In this document: one piece after another, positions 8,063-17,209 of the stretch
Numbering within the stretch: the first letter of the stretch is position 1
Layout of the letters: every line of letters starts with the position of its first letter
From: CAXXIC01 sp964534355
Lineage (GTDB): Bacteria > Bacteroidota > Bacteroidia > Bacteroidales > UBA7332
DNA length: 35,378 nucleotides
Direction: 5' to 3'
Assembly: GCA_964534355.1 (NCBI GenBank)
Contig: CAZHNZ010000032.1
Location: 1 to 35,378, forward strand
The notes under the pieces: model-generated
What the model saw: only the letters and a program-made list of their open reading frames with translations
What the model was told of the DNA's origin: nothing
Databases searched by the model: none
Made by a program: the position numbers and the translations under genes

Positions 8063-9724
8063 ATGCACCACGACACCGTAAAAATATTTTGCAAAAACAA
8101 CAACGTTACCCGCGAATTTGCAGTGGGCACCACATTGCTCGACATATACAAAGCGATGGAGATCAAAATGCCATATTTGGTCGTTAGCGCCAAAGTCAAC
8201 AACAAAATGGAAGGTCTCAACTTCAGGGCATATACCTCCAAAACCATCGAATTTATTGATCTCACTCACCCGTCGGGCATGCGCACCTATGTCAGATCGC
8301 TTTGTTTTGTATTGTACAATGCAATGACAGAGTTGTACCCAAACTCAAAACTGCGTATCGAACACCCTATTTCAAAAGGATATTTCTGCTCCCTCAATCT
8401 GGGCGAAGAGCTCACTGATGATAGTATTAGCCGTATCAAAGAGAAAATGCAGGAAATAATAGACGACGACCTACCCTTCCACCGCAAAGAGGCTCAAACC
8501 GAAGAGGTGGTGAAGCTTTTCGAAGAAAACAACCTGCACGACAAAGCTCAACTGCTGGTTTCCACAGGCGAAGTCTATTCGTTTTATTACAAACTGGGCA
8601 ACCATGTCAATTACTTTTACGGAAGCCTTCTCCCATCCACCGGCTATCTCTATCTGTTCGACCTCATCCGGTACGAAGATGGAGTGCTGCTTCGGGTTCC
8701 CAACCGTGAAAATCCGACGGTTCCCGAAGATATTATCGTACAAAAAAAGATGCTTGATATTCTTCACGAATACACCCACTTCAACGATATTCTGGGCTTG
8801 AAAAATGTGGGGTCTCTCAACATGTCGAGCCACAATGGCAATCTGACCGACCTGATTAAGGTTTCGGAGGCGCTGCACGAAAAGAAAATTTCCCGCATTG
8901 CCGACAGCATAGCCTCGCGGAATGCAAAAGTAATCCTGATTTCGGGGCCCTCTTCGTCAGGTAAAACCACCTTCGCTAAACGGCTTTGCATTCAACTGAT
9001 GACAAATCTGCTCAAACCCGTTGCTATTTCACTCGACAATTATTTTGTAGATAGGGATGCTACTCCTCTCGATGAGTTTGGTGAACACGACTTCGAATCC
9101 CTCTATGCTCTTGATCTCGAACTTTTTAACCAGGACCTGCAACAATTACTGGCGGGCGAAGAGGTATATCTCCCTACTTTTAGCTTCGAACTGGGCAAAA
9201 GAGTGTACAAGGGTGACAAACTAAAACTTGCACCCGACAATGTGCTGGTACTCGAAGGAATACACGCTCTTAATCCGGCTCTCACGCCCACCATACCGGA
9301 CGAAATCAAATTCAGAGTCTATGTTTCGGCACTCACCACCATCTCTATCGACGATCACAACTGGATTCCGACAACTGACAACCGATTGCTTCGCCGTATT
9401 ATCCGCGATTTCAAATACAGAAATTATTCCGCCCGCGAAACTATTCGCCGGTGGCCAAGCGTGAGACGGGGCGAAGACAAATGGATTTTTCCCTATCAGG
9501 AGAATGCAGATGCAATGTTCAATTCGGCGCTAATGTTTGAACTGGCTGTACTCAAAAGATATGCAGAACCTATTCTGTCTGTAGTACCACAAAACTGCGA
9601 CGAATTTTCCGAAGCATACAGGTTGACCCGTTTTCTAAACTACTTCTACCCGATTTACGATAGAGAAATACCACCGACTTCACTCATTCGGGAGTTTCTG
9701 GGCGGTAGTAGTTTCAGGTATTAA
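8063..9724 (+). CDS. Nucleoside kinase, TGS-like N-terminus plus uridine-kinase-type domain
   Basis: 553 residues. Residues ~1-60 form a TGS/ubiquitin-like module (TVKIFCKNNNVTREFAVGTT). A middle region resembles the catalytic-core-like part of threonyl-tRNA synthetase (TELYPNSKLRIEHPISKGYFC). From ~residue 285 it is a P-loop kinase: Walker A GPSSSGKTT at 295-303, then SLDNYFVDRD, DFESLYALDL, VLVLEGIHALNP, and RRIIRDFKYRNYSARETI. This fused form is standard in Bacteroidales and also known from Thermotoga (uridine kinase-related protein), and is distinct from short Udk. The expected reaction is ATP-dependent phosphorylation of a nucleoside such as uridine or cytidine, with substrate not determinable here. 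A strong promoter lies directly upstream and the gene appears monocistronic. Confidence 0.87.
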   Translation: MHHDTVKIFCKNNNVTREFAVGTTLLDIYKAMEIKMPYLVVSAKVNNKMEGLNFRAYTSKTIEFIDLTHPSGMRTYVRSLCFVLYNAMTELYPNSKLRIEHPISKGYFCSLNLGEELTDDSISRIKEKMQEIIDDDLPFHRKEAQTEEVVKLFEENNLHDKAQLLVSTGEVYSFYYKLGNHVNYFYGSLLPSTGYLYLFDLIRYEDGVLLRVPNRENPTVPEDIIVQKKMLDILHEYTHFNDILGLKNVGSLNMSSHNGNLTDLIKVSEALHEKKISRIADSIASRNAKVILISGPSSSGKTTFAKRLCIQLMTNLLKPVAISLDNYFVDRDATPLDEFGEHDFESLYALDLELFNQDLQQLLAGEEVYLPTFSFELGKRVYKGDKLKLAPDNVLVLEGIHALNPALTPTIPDEIKFRVYVSALTTISIDDHNWIPTTDNRLLRRIIRDFKYRNYSARETIRRWPSVRRGEDKWIFPYQENADAMFNSALMFELAVLKRYAEPILSVVPQNCDEFSEAYRLTRFLNYFYPIYDREIPPTSLIREFLGGSSFRY

Positions 9725-9757
9725 AACTTCCGATAGGACCGATAGGTGGTGCAAAGA

Positions 9758-9789
9758 TTTTCAATTACCTTAAAAAAGTAGTACCTTTG
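9758..9789 (+). promoter_or_regulatory. Promoter of rpoN
   Basis: The -7 box TACCTTTG at 9782-9789 is preceded at 20 bp by a weak -33 (TTTT, 9758-9761). It overlaps a possible upstream TTG start at 9787, which supports the downstream ATG at 9820 as the real start of rpoN. Confidence 0.6.
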
Positions 9790-9819
9790 CATTTCAACAA
9801 AAAAAACAAAACTCCAACT

Positions 9820-11271
9820 ATGCAGAAGTTACAATTGCAACAGAATCTACAACAGCGGATGACGCCTCAACAGATTCAACAAATGAAACTGATGGGGTGT
9901 ACGGTGCTGGAGTTAGAAGAGAGAATCATTCAGGAATTAGAGGAAAATCCGGCTCTTGAAGAGGGACTCGAATCCTCTGAAAACGATGATATTCAGGCAG
10001 ACGATTCAGAGAATCCTCTGGAAATGCAGGACGACCTGAGCCTGGGTGATTACATGAACGAAGACGATATACCAGCCTACAAACTGGCAGAACAAGAGAA
10101 CAAACAGATTCGTACAGAAACAAGCCTGCTGGGAGAACACGAAAGCTTTCAGCAGACATTGACCGATCAGCTTCATCTGCGTGAACTGACGCCAATTCAG
10201 GAAAAGGTAGGCGAATACATCATTGGAAATATCGACTCAGACGGCTACCTTCGGCGCGAGCTGTCGGCTATTCAGGACGATCTGACTTTTCAGGCCGGAG
10301 TACTAATTGATACAGTTGACTTACAGAAGATTATAAAAATAATTCAGACATTCGATCCGGCGGGCGTGGGTGCTTTCGATTTGAGAGAATGCCTGTTGCT
10401 TCAACTTGCCCGAAAAGAGGCAACTTCAGCCAATCTGCTGGCTCGTCTGATTCTGACAGAGGCTTTTGACGAATTCTCGAAAAAGAAATTCGATAAACTC
10501 ATCACCATGTTTGAGATTTCGGAAGATGAACTTAAAGCGGCCAATCACGAAATTGCGCAATTGAACCCCAAACCCGGGAATTCAGTCAGCAGCGATTCAA
10601 GAGAGAATGATGCGTACGAAATTACACCCGATTTTTGGGTTGAAACTATTGAAGATGACATTTCTGTATCTCTGAACAACGGCAACATTCCGGCGCTTCG
10701 AGTGAGCAATGTTTATGTCAGAATGTTTCAGGATTATAGCAGAGATAAAGTAAACCAAACAAAGGATAACAAAGCTGCCATTCAGTTTGTAAAACAAAAA
10801 TTAGACAATGCCAAATGGTTCATCGAGGCTCTGCATCAACGGCAAATGACGTTGCTTTCCACCATGGAAGCCATCGTTAGTTATCAGCGAAAATTCTTTA
10901 TTACGGGAGATGAAGCCGATATTCGTCCTATGATTCTGAAAGATATTGCAGAAAAAACAGGACTGGATATCTCTACGCTTTCACGGGTGAGCAACAGCAA
11001 ATATGTGCAATGTAATTATGGCATATTTTCACTCAAATATTTCTTTACAGATGGCATTCAAAACGAATCGGGAGAAGAGGTTTCAACACGCGAAATTAAA
11101 AATATGCTCAAAGAGGCTATCCAAAACGAAGAAAAACAGAAACCTCTGACCGACGACAGATTGTGCGAAATGCTCAACGAAAAAGGCTATTCGCTGGCCC
11201 GACGCACAGTGGCCAAATACCGCGAATCGTTGGGAATTCCGGTAGCACGGCTTCGCAAAGAGATGGAATAA
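9820..11271 (+). CDS. rpoN: RNA polymerase sigma-54 factor
   Basis: 483 residues from ATG 9820. Region I is Gln/Leu-rich (LQQNLQQRMTPQQIQQMKLM) and contacts activator and polymerase. It is followed by the acidic region II (~50-95, LEEGLESSENDDIQADD). The core-binding region contains DSDGYLRREL and FDPAGVGAFDLRECLLLQL. The DNA-binding part has ISTLSRVSNSKYVQC and ends with the RpoN box ARRTVAKYRE at 460-469, which reads the -24 promoter element. All diagnostic parts are present, so the protein should be functional. It needs AAA+ enhancer-binding activators, none of which is encoded in this window. rbfA follows after 48 bp and the permease after another 58 bp, so the three may be co-transcribed. 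Confidence 0.96.
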   Translation: MQKLQLQQNLQQRMTPQQIQQMKLMGCTVLELEERIIQELEENPALEEGLESSENDDIQADDSENPLEMQDDLSLGDYMNEDDIPAYKLAEQENKQIRTETSLLGEHESFQQTLTDQLHLRELTPIQEKVGEYIIGNIDSDGYLRRELSAIQDDLTFQAGVLIDTVDLQKIIKIIQTFDPAGVGAFDLRECLLLQLARKEATSANLLARLILTEAFDEFSKKKFDKLITMFEISEDELKAANHEIAQLNPKPGNSVSSDSRENDAYEITPDFWVETIEDDISVSLNNGNIPALRVSNVYVRMFQDYSRDKVNQTKDNKAAIQFVKQKLDNAKWFIEALHQRQMTLLSTMEAIVSYQRKFFITGDEADIRPMILKDIAEKTGLDISTLSRVSNSKYVQCNYGIFSLKYFFTDGIQNESGEEVSTREIKNMLKEAIQNEEKQKPLTDDRLCEMLNEKGYSLARRTVAKYRESLGIPVARLRKEME

Positions 11272-11319
11272 TACAATAAACAGACTAGAAATCAAACCAG
11301 ACTTTATACAAACAAAAAA

Positions 11320-11655
11320 ATGGAATCAACCAGACAAAGCAAAATCAACAGACTATTGCAAAAAGATTTGAGTGACATATTTCTTCTTCAAACAAAAGCA
11401 GTACAAGGCGTTATGATCAGTGTCAGCGCAGTAAGGGTGAGCCCCGACCTGAGCGTGGCACGGGTTTACCTCAGCATCTTCCCTTCCGACAAAGGCCCTG
11501 ACATCCTCAAAGAGGTAAAAACAATGACAAAAACCATCCGCTACGACCTGAGCCAAAGAGTTCGTTTTCAGTTGCGCAAAGTACCTCAACTCGTTTTCTT
11601 TATAGACGATTCACTCGACTATATCGACAATATAGACCAACTCCTAAAACAATAA
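11320..11655 (+). CDS. rbfA: Ribosome-binding factor A
   Basis: 111 residues, the usual size for RbfA. The KH-like fold is recognisable from QSKINRLLQKDLSDIF at the start, ISVSAVRVSPDLSVARVYLS in the centre and LRKVPQLVFFIDDSLDY at the end. The protein binds the 30S subunit and assists late maturation of the 16S rRNA 5' end, especially in the cold. In Bacteroidales rbfA commonly sits just before a LolC/E-type permease gene, as here. Confidence 0.95.
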   Translation: MESTRQSKINRLLQKDLSDIFLLQTKAVQGVMISVSAVRVSPDLSVARVYLSIFPSDKGPDILKEVKTMTKTIRYDLSQRVRFQLRKVPQLVFFIDDSLDYIDNIDQLLKQ

Positions 11656-11671
11656 CAGACCCAAACTTAGG

Positions 11672-11713
11672 ACTTATAACTTAAAACCTATAACCTAAAA
11701 CGTATAACTTATA
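11672..11713 (+). repeat. Six tandem 7-bp units ending at a start codon
   Basis: The 42 bases read as ACTTATA, ACTTAAA, ACCTATA, ACCTAAA, ACGTATA, ACTTATA, also readable as three 14-bp units. The array ends exactly at the ATG at 11714 and fills the place of the ribosome-binding site of the permease gene. Confidence 0.85.
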
Positions 11714-12943
11714 ATGAGTCTGTCATTCAAAATAGCACGTCGTTACCTCTTCTCCAGGAAATCACACAGTGCCATCAATATAATTTCGATGGTATCGGTG
11801 TGTGGCGTCACTTTGGCCACTATGGCCCTGGTGTGCGTGCTATCTGTATTCAACGGATTTCAGGACTTAATTGCAACTATGTTTGGCGCACTCGACCCGC
11901 AACTAAAAATAACCGCGGTGAAAGGAAAAACTTTCGACACCAACAAAAGCGAAATACGGGCATTGCAGCTGATGCCCGAAATTCTGGCAACAAGTGAAGT
12001 AATCGAAGAAAATGCGCTACTCAAATACCGAAGCAGTCAGGTAACGGCCACATTGAAAGGGGTTAGCACAAACTTCAACAAAGTTTGTTTAATAGACAGT
12101 GTACTCTTCGACGGTGAGTTCATAGCCACAGATTCTATTGTCAATTACGGAACTATTGGAGCAGGGCTATCTCAGGCTCTGGGTATAGGTGCACGATTTG
12201 TTGATCCGCTGGAGGTATTTGCACCAAAACGCAACAAGAAAGTCAATCTGACCAATCCATCCTCGGCATTCAACACAGACTACATCTATGTTTCGGCTGT
12301 TTTCAACACCAATCAACCACAATTCGACGAGTCTATGATCATTGTACCGATTGCCCTCACACGCAGTCTGTTCGACTACACAACAGAAGTCACAGCTCTC
12401 GAAATCAAACTAAAACCCGATGCCGACATTTCTGGCACTCAGAAAAAAATCAAAAAACTTTTGGGCAATAATTACCGGGTGGCCGATCGATTCGAACAAC
12501 AGGAGGAGTCTTTCAAAATGATGCAAATCGAGAAATGGATGACATTCCTCATTCTTTGCTTTGTATTGATGATCGCCACATTCAACATTATCGGCTCTCT
12601 TTCCATGCTGATTATCGAAAAAGAGAAAGACATTCAAACCCTGCGCAATTTGGGGGCTGACAAACAGCTTATTTCGCGCATTTTCCTGTTGGAAGGATGG
12701 ATGATTTCGGCCATGGGGGCAATCATCGGTCTTGCTTTAGGGCTGATTCTCTGTTTTTTGCAACAGGAATACGGACTTCTTCGCCTCTCTAACGGCAGCG
12801 ATGTCGGAATGTTTGTGGTAGATGCTTATCCGGTAAAAATAGTATGGAGCGATGTTATTCTAATTCTGTCGGCAGTTCTTGCACTGGCCTTTTTCACAGC
12901 CTGGTATCCGGTAAAAGCAGCAAAACGAAAATGGACTGTTTAA
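11714..12943 (+). CDS. LolC/LolE-type ABC transporter permease (FtsX/MacB family)
   Basis: 409 residues. Topology is that of lipoprotein-releasing permeases. There is one N-terminal helix (~20-48, AINIISMVSVCGVTLATMAL), a large periplasmic MacB-like domain (~50-265), then three helices (~275-300, ~320-345, ~370-397). The start FKIARRYLFSRKSHSAINIIS and the EKEKDIQTLRNLGADKQLIS coupling segment before the third helix are typical. The family extracts outer-membrane lipoproteins or exports substrates with a LolD-like ATPase, which is not encoded here. Its TAA stop overlaps by four bases the stop of the convergent TonB receptor gene, leaving no space for a separate terminator. The exact substrate is not determinable. 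Confidence 0.88.
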   Translation: MSLSFKIARRYLFSRKSHSAINIISMVSVCGVTLATMALVCVLSVFNGFQDLIATMFGALDPQLKITAVKGKTFDTNKSEIRALQLMPEILATSEVIEENALLKYRSSQVTATLKGVSTNFNKVCLIDSVLFDGEFIATDSIVNYGTIGAGLSQALGIGARFVDPLEVFAPKRNKKVNLTNPSSAFNTDYIYVSAVFNTNQPQFDESMIIVPIALTRSLFDYTTEVTALEIKLKPDADISGTQKKIKKLLGNNYRVADRFEQQEESFKMMQIEKWMTFLILCFVLMIATFNIIGSLSMLIIEKEKDIQTLRNLGADKQLISRIFLLEGWMISAMGAIIGLALGLILCFLQQEYGLLRLSNGSDVGMFVVDAYPVKIVWSDVILILSAVLALAFFTAWYPVKAAKRKWTV

Positions 12944-15543
12944 AACGAAACCTCCAGAAAAACCATGGGTGTAAAGGGAATTGATTTGGTGTAAATCGTA
13001 AAGTTGTTGGGTTGCGTTGCATCCTGCGATGGATCCTGCACAAACTCACTAAACTTCAGATTATCACTATTCAACAGATTCTGAACAGAGAGGCCAGTTT
13101 GCCAGTGGCTCTTCTTCCATCCGAAATGATATGCACATGAGGCATCCCACCGGCTATACTTTTTACGGGCAACATCAGATACATGCATCTGACTATCATA
13201 CACCGGAAATCCCGAACCATATACATAATTGGTAGAAACAGTAAACGGTCTGAAACTGAGCAACAGTGCCCCCTTCAATTCGTGGCGTTGATCCTGTGGC
13301 GATGGCTGATAAACAGTTTGATTCGAAAACAACTCATCAGTCTTGCTCCACGAATACGAAAGCCAGGCATAATGATTTAAATATTGTTGTTTGATTAACA
13401 GATCAAATCCGTAAGCACCCGACTTTCCGGTTGCATATCGCTCTGTGAGCGAGGTCGGAAGCGGCACAGGTGAAACCCGCAAATCGTTGTGTGCAGACGT
13501 CTGATCTGCCTCTCTTGTGGGTGCAGCCAAATATATCCTCGACAATCCGGTCGTTGAACGATGAAATGCCTCCAACGATGCCGAAAATCCCTTTCTTTCA
13601 AAATATACCCCACCTACCCAATGCTCACTCCGGATAGTTGGTATCAGCGTATCCTGACACAACATCCAGATTTGATGATAACTACCGGCACTTCCGACAA
13701 CGATATTCTTGGCCACAAACTGATTATAAACACCCCACGAAGCGGCAAGCTTAAATGCTTCCGTGGGTTGCCATTTGGCCGATAAGCGGGGTTGTAGATA
13801 CATCTTTCGGTTTTGCAAAGAGTAGTCCGCACGTATACCCGGTATAAATACAAACTGACGACTCAGAGCCAGCTGATCAATAAGAAACAGGTGAGCGATG
13901 TTCGATCTTTTCTCTTTCTGTGAAGCCGTAAAGCTGGTAACAGCATCTTTGTATAAATAATAGTTGGAGGTCATTCCCGCTCCAAAAATAAGGGAGTGAG
14001 TGGTCGATAAGGTCATTCTGCTTTCAGTAGCCAGCTTTATCTCTTCTATGGTATTGTCCCGCTCTGTCAAGCGGTTCACGGTTTGCGCGTTTCCGTTCTT
14101 TTTGGCCTGTAACCCGGTCCGGCTATCTTCATGCGCATCGGCATCGAGAGTAGAATAAGATAAAGAAAGAGAAGTCCTGTCGCCCGAACCCCAAACCTTA
14201 TGATAAATGGCATTCCCACCAAACTGCCGACTCTCCTGTTTCACATCTACCGAAACCGCTCTTCCCCTCAACTCCTGATTGAGCGAATATTTATATTCAT
14301 CCTCTCCGCCATACAACGAAACAGAGTAGCTATCCTCTCCTCTCCCACTCCCCGAAAATTTAAGATTTAAATCGTGAAAATTGTATTGCGGATAAAGATA
14401 AATCTGAGTCGTATCTGTTGTCCCGCCCTGCTTATCTGACGACGAGAACGGGTTCAAGGCCTCAGGGGCAAAAAGATTGTAGAACGTTTGGCGAAATGCC
14501 GCTACAACGGATGCCTTTTTCCCAACAGGTGTCGATGCCATTACATTGAGGGTCAGGTTGCTCAAATCCGCTTTGATTTCACGTTTGTAGCGATTTCCAT
14601 CAATACAGGTTACTTCAGACAAACCGCCCACACGGTTTCCGTACCGGGAACTATAGCCACCTTTCAACAGCTTCACATCCTTCACAATATAGGGATTGAC
14701 CGCACTGATATTGTCGCTAAAATTTTTCAGCCCAAAGAGTGTAATTCCATCAAAACTTACCTGACTATGCCCTTCGTATCCACCCCAGATAATCAGATTC
14801 TGCGTCTGCTCACCCGAAGCCAAAACACCGGGCATAAGCCTCAGAAAACTAAATGCAGAACTGTTTCCACTCCCCGAAAACTGATTAACCATCAGATTAT
14901 TCACCTTTATACTTCCCGGAATTTCTGCGGTATGTAGCCCGCGCTCTATTCGGGCCGGCACCACTACTTCCCGCATCTGCGTATCCGAAGGAATCAGGCG
15001 GAAACGACATTGAGATCCTGCCGCCACAAGGGTATCTTTGATTACATAACCCAGGTATCTGACCGAAAGGGTGAACACAGAATCTTTGTCGGAAACAGCC
15101 GTAAACCGTCCCCGTTCATCGCAAGCTACCCCGGCACCGTTTACCCGGATAAAGGCATACGGCAGCGGCTCGCCACTCATCATGTCGGTCACAATGCCGG
15201 ATAATCTGTACATCTCTTTGGGATTGATCGCAAGTGTCGGCTGTCCGACAAAAACAGGCGCATTGTATATGACATATACGCCATCTATTTTCTTAAACTT
15301 GTAGGAAAGTGGTTGCAGGAAAAAATCAAGAGCCTTCTCCGGGGAAGAGAATTGCTGATTCGCCGTTACTTTAAACCGGCTCAGTACTTTATCATCAAAC
15401 GAAAACTTAATGCCATACCCATCCCTCATCTCTATCAGCACCCGGTTGAGAGGCCTGTTTTTGGCCTTAATCCGAATAGTCTGAGCCGAAAGAGAGATAC
15501 AAAAAATCAGAATTGTTACGAGTATGACAAATTTTGGTTTCAA
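12940..15543 (-). CDS. TonB-dependent outer-membrane receptor with STN signalling domain
   Basis: 867 residues. Signal peptide 1-20 (MKPKFVILVTILIFCISLSA). Residues ~21-95 form an STN (secretin/TonB short N-terminus) domain that in FecA-type receptors touches the anti-sigma factor. Residues ~112-185 are a carboxypeptidase-regulatory-like beta domain (LSGIVTDMMSGEPLPYAFI). Residues ~205-315 are the plug (LMPGVLASGEQTQNLIIWGG, VKLLKGGYSSRYGNRVGG). The rest is a ~550-residue barrel ending in an aromatic residue (FLEVSF). It is shorter than SusC-type receptors and no SusD gene is nearby, so it is better seen as a FecA-like signalling receptor than a glycan importer. It lies 6 bp after the FecR gene on the same strand. 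The ligand is unknown. Confidence 0.92.
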   Translation of the reverse strand: MKPKFVILVTILIFCISLSAQTIRIKAKNRPLNRVLIEMRDGYGIKFSFDDKVLSRFKVTANQQFSSPEKALDFFLQPLSYKFKKIDGVYVIYNAPVFVGQPTLAINPKEMYRLSGIVTDMMSGEPLPYAFIRVNGAGVACDERGRFTAVSDKDSVFTLSVRYLGYVIKDTLVAAGSQCRFRLIPSDTQMREVVVPARIERGLHTAEIPGSIKVNNLMVNQFSGSGNSSAFSFLRLMPGVLASGEQTQNLIIWGGYEGHSQVSFDGITLFGLKNFSDNISAVNPYIVKDVKLLKGGYSSRYGNRVGGLSEVTCIDGNRYKREIKADLSNLTLNVMASTPVGKKASVVAAFRQTFYNLFAPEALNPFSSSDKQGGTTDTTQIYLYPQYNFHDLNLKFSGSGRGEDSYSVSLYGGEDEYKYSLNQELRGRAVSVDVKQESRQFGGNAIYHKVWGSGDRTSLSLSYSTLDADAHEDSRTGLQAKKNGNAQTVNRLTERDNTIEEIKLATESRMTLSTTHSLIFGAGMTSNYYLYKDAVTSFTASQKEKRSNIAHLFLIDQLALSRQFVFIPGIRADYSLQNRKMYLQPRLSAKWQPTEAFKLAASWGVYNQFVAKNIVVGSAGSYHQIWMLCQDTLIPTIRSEHWVGGVYFERKGFSASLEAFHRSTTGLSRIYLAAPTREADQTSAHNDLRVSPVPLPTSLTERYATGKSGAYGFDLLIKQQYLNHYAWLSYSWSKTDELFSNQTVYQPSPQDQRHELKGALLLSFRPFTVSTNYVYGSGFPVYDSQMHVSDVARKKYSRWDASCAYHFGWKKSHWQTGLSVQNLLNSDNLKFSEFVQDPSQDATQPNNFTIYTKSIPFTPMVFLEVSF

Positions 15544-15549
15544 ATGGTT

Positions 15550-16389
15550 CTAACGATGAATAGTGTATTTATTTGAATTTGATGCGGTAAAGTTAACATC
15601 AAAAGGAATACAAACCAAATCCAACACTTCATTCAGGCTCAGTTTTTTGGAAAAATTACCGGTATAAAGCTCATTGTAATTGCCCTCTAATTCAATCTCC
15701 ACCCCATACTGACGACCAATCTCTTCAAATACTTTGGATAGTGGAACCGATGTAAAACAAAACTCTTGCCGACTCCAGGCAATAGACTGAGTTGCCAAAA
15801 CCTCCTGACGAACCAACTCTCCACTCCGGATAACTGCCTTCGAGTTGGGCGTTAAAACCACTTTTTGATCTCCGCCTTTAGACTGAACTCTCACTTTACC
15901 GGTCAGACAGGTTACCTCATACTCATCTGTCCGGGCATAAATATTGAAACTGGTTCCCAATACAGATGTACTTCCGGAAGCAGACTCAACTGTAAATTTC
16001 TCTCCCTTTTGCACCTTAAAATAGGCCTCACCAGCCAACTCAACCTTGCGCTCTATCGCCCACCAATAAGGTTTATAAGCGATCTTTGACTCGGCATTGA
16101 GCAACACTTTTGAGCCATCGGGCAACTCTATTTCGAGGTGACTGGCCAATGGCGTTGTTACCTGTGTACGATACAGATAGGCAAAAGAGACACTCACCAC
16201 CAGCAGCGCAACAGCCGCGGCTGCACCATAGCGCAAAAAAGGCACTATCTTTGCTTTTTTCGGAAGAACCGGTTGCGATGTTGCCTTTTCGAAAAGCTCA
16301 TTCCACACCTGATCCTTACTTTTTTCCCAGGGAATCCGAACTTTTAGCTCATTCATCTCTGTTTCTTTGTATGCGTCAGTTTGTTTCAT
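15550..16389 (-). CDS. FecR-family anti-sigma factor
   Basis: 279 residues. The cytoplasmic N-terminal part (~1-50) holds the sigma-binding segment (WNELFEKA). A single membrane helix is at ~54-73 (YGAAAAVALLVVSVSFAYLY). The periplasmic FecR domain is at ~78-175 (IELPDGSKVLLNAESKIAY, FTVESASGSTSVLGTSFNIY). A DUF4974 domain is at ~208-278 (PLSKVFEEIGRQYGVEIEL), which in this family contacts the receptor STN domain. The ATG at 16389 lies inside the sigma gene with a 14-base overlap; a second ATG at residue 12 is a possible alternative. Known biology of the family: ligand binding to the receptor is passed through the STN domain to FecR, which controls the sigma factor. Confidence 0.93.
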   Translation of the reverse strand: MKQTDAYKETEMNELKVRIPWEKSKDQVWNELFEKATSQPVLPKKAKIVPFLRYGAAAAVALLVVSVSFAYLYRTQVTTPLASHLEIELPDGSKVLLNAESKIAYKPYWWAIERKVELAGEAYFKVQKGEKFTVESASGSTSVLGTSFNIYARTDEYEVTCLTGKVRVQSKGGDQKVVLTPNSKAVIRSGELVRQEVLATQSIAWSRQEFCFTSVPLSKVFEEIGRQYGVEIELEGNYNELYTGNFSKKLSLNEVLDLVCIPFDVNFTASNSNKYTIHR

Positions 16390-16873
16390 ATCTCGATAAT
16401 TTTGTCCGCAAATGCGATAATGCGTTAGTAATTCTTTTTTCTACAGCTTTTACACTGATTTGCAATCGTTCTGCGATTTCTGCATATTTCAACTCTTCGG
16501 TTCTGCTCATCAAAAACGCTACCCGCTGCCCTTCCGGCATTTCTGCCAACGCCCGCTGATATGTCTGTGCCAACTCTTCATAGTCGAGTCCGGTATCCGG
16601 CGATGGCTCAGACTGCTCTACAACAAGACTTTGCGAATAGTTCAGCTCCACCATCTGATGCCGGTAATGACTGATAAAGAGATCGTTTGCCATTTTGTAG
16701 AGCAACCCCTTTTCCTTGTTTTTATCCGGCATAAGCTGTTTTTCCCAAATTTTCATAAACACCTCCTGCGCTATATCACACGCCAGATCCATATCTGAAC
16801 AACGGTAGTAAATGTAGCTACGCACCGCATCGAAATAGCCATCAAACAATATTTTAAACTCTTGCTGCGTCAA
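16376..16873 (-). CDS. ECF RNA polymerase sigma factor
   Basis: 165 residues. Region 2 spans ~8-75 (FDAVRSYIYYRCSDMDLACD, IAQEVFMKIWEK). Region 4 spans ~103-160 and has a helix-turn-helix (YAEIAERLQISVKAVEKRI). No other domains, typical of Bacteroidota ECF factors paired with FecR. The start is a TTG at 16873: an in-frame TAA lies 15 bases upstream and the next ATG would remove most of region 2.1. It overlaps the anti-sigma gene and leads the sigma/anti-sigma/receptor operon. No clear house-keeping -7 box was found in front of it, so the operon could be partly self-activated, as is usual for this class (inference). Confidence 0.92.
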   Translation of the reverse strand: MTQQEFKILFDGYFDAVRSYIYYRCSDMDLACDIAQEVFMKIWEKQLMPDKNKEKGLLYKMANDLFISHYRHQMVELNYSQSLVVEQSEPSPDTGLDYEELAQTYQRALAEMPEGQRVAFLMSRTEELKYAEIAERLQISVKAVEKRITNALSHLRTKLSRYETN

Positions 16874-16989
16874 TGTTTCAAAGTTTTAAAATTGATTTTT
16901 ACTTCGAATTATACAGGTAAACCGTTTTTTGAGGATTATGCCCTACCTGCTATTCGTATTTTTTACTCATAAAAAGTTATTTTGAGAAC

Positions 16990-17020
16990 AAAGGGCATTT
17001 CAAAATCTGAAATACCCTTT
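16990..17020 (-). terminator. Hairpin downstream of tRNA-Thr
   Basis: Arms 16990-17001 and 17009-17020 pair over 12 bp with one G-U and a 7-nt loop. On the minus strand it follows the tRNA 3' end by 7 nt. The T-run is weak on that side and better on the plus side, so efficiency is uncertain. Confidence 0.5.
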
Positions 17021-17027
17021 ATTTTTG

Positions 17028-17100
<73 letters not shown>

Positions 17101-17117
17101 CTAATAATATCAGAATA

Positions 17118-17145
17118 CAAAAATAGACTTTTTTTTTAAACCAAA
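17118..17145 (-). promoter_or_regulatory. Promoter of tRNA-Thr
   Basis: On the minus strand a TTTG (complement of 17142-17145) precedes TATTTTTG (complement of 17118-17125) by 16 bp, slightly short of the usual spacing. The -7 box ends 17 nt before the tRNA, the same distance as at the tRNA-Arg gene in this window. Confidence 0.6.
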
Positions 17146-17209
17146 TAACTTACGATTCGTGAATTTTAAAAAGACATATACAGGTGGATTCCTACCGGTC
17201 TTTATTTCT

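Noticed and set aside
9730..9747. Tandem 9-bp direct repeat CCGATAGGA/CCGATAGGT after the nucleoside kinase gene
   Set aside because: Only two copies and no dyad or link to a known element; likely chance.
14488..14937. 149-codon plus-strand frame opposite the TonB receptor
   Set aside because: Lies wholly inside a clear receptor domain and has a random-looking composition.
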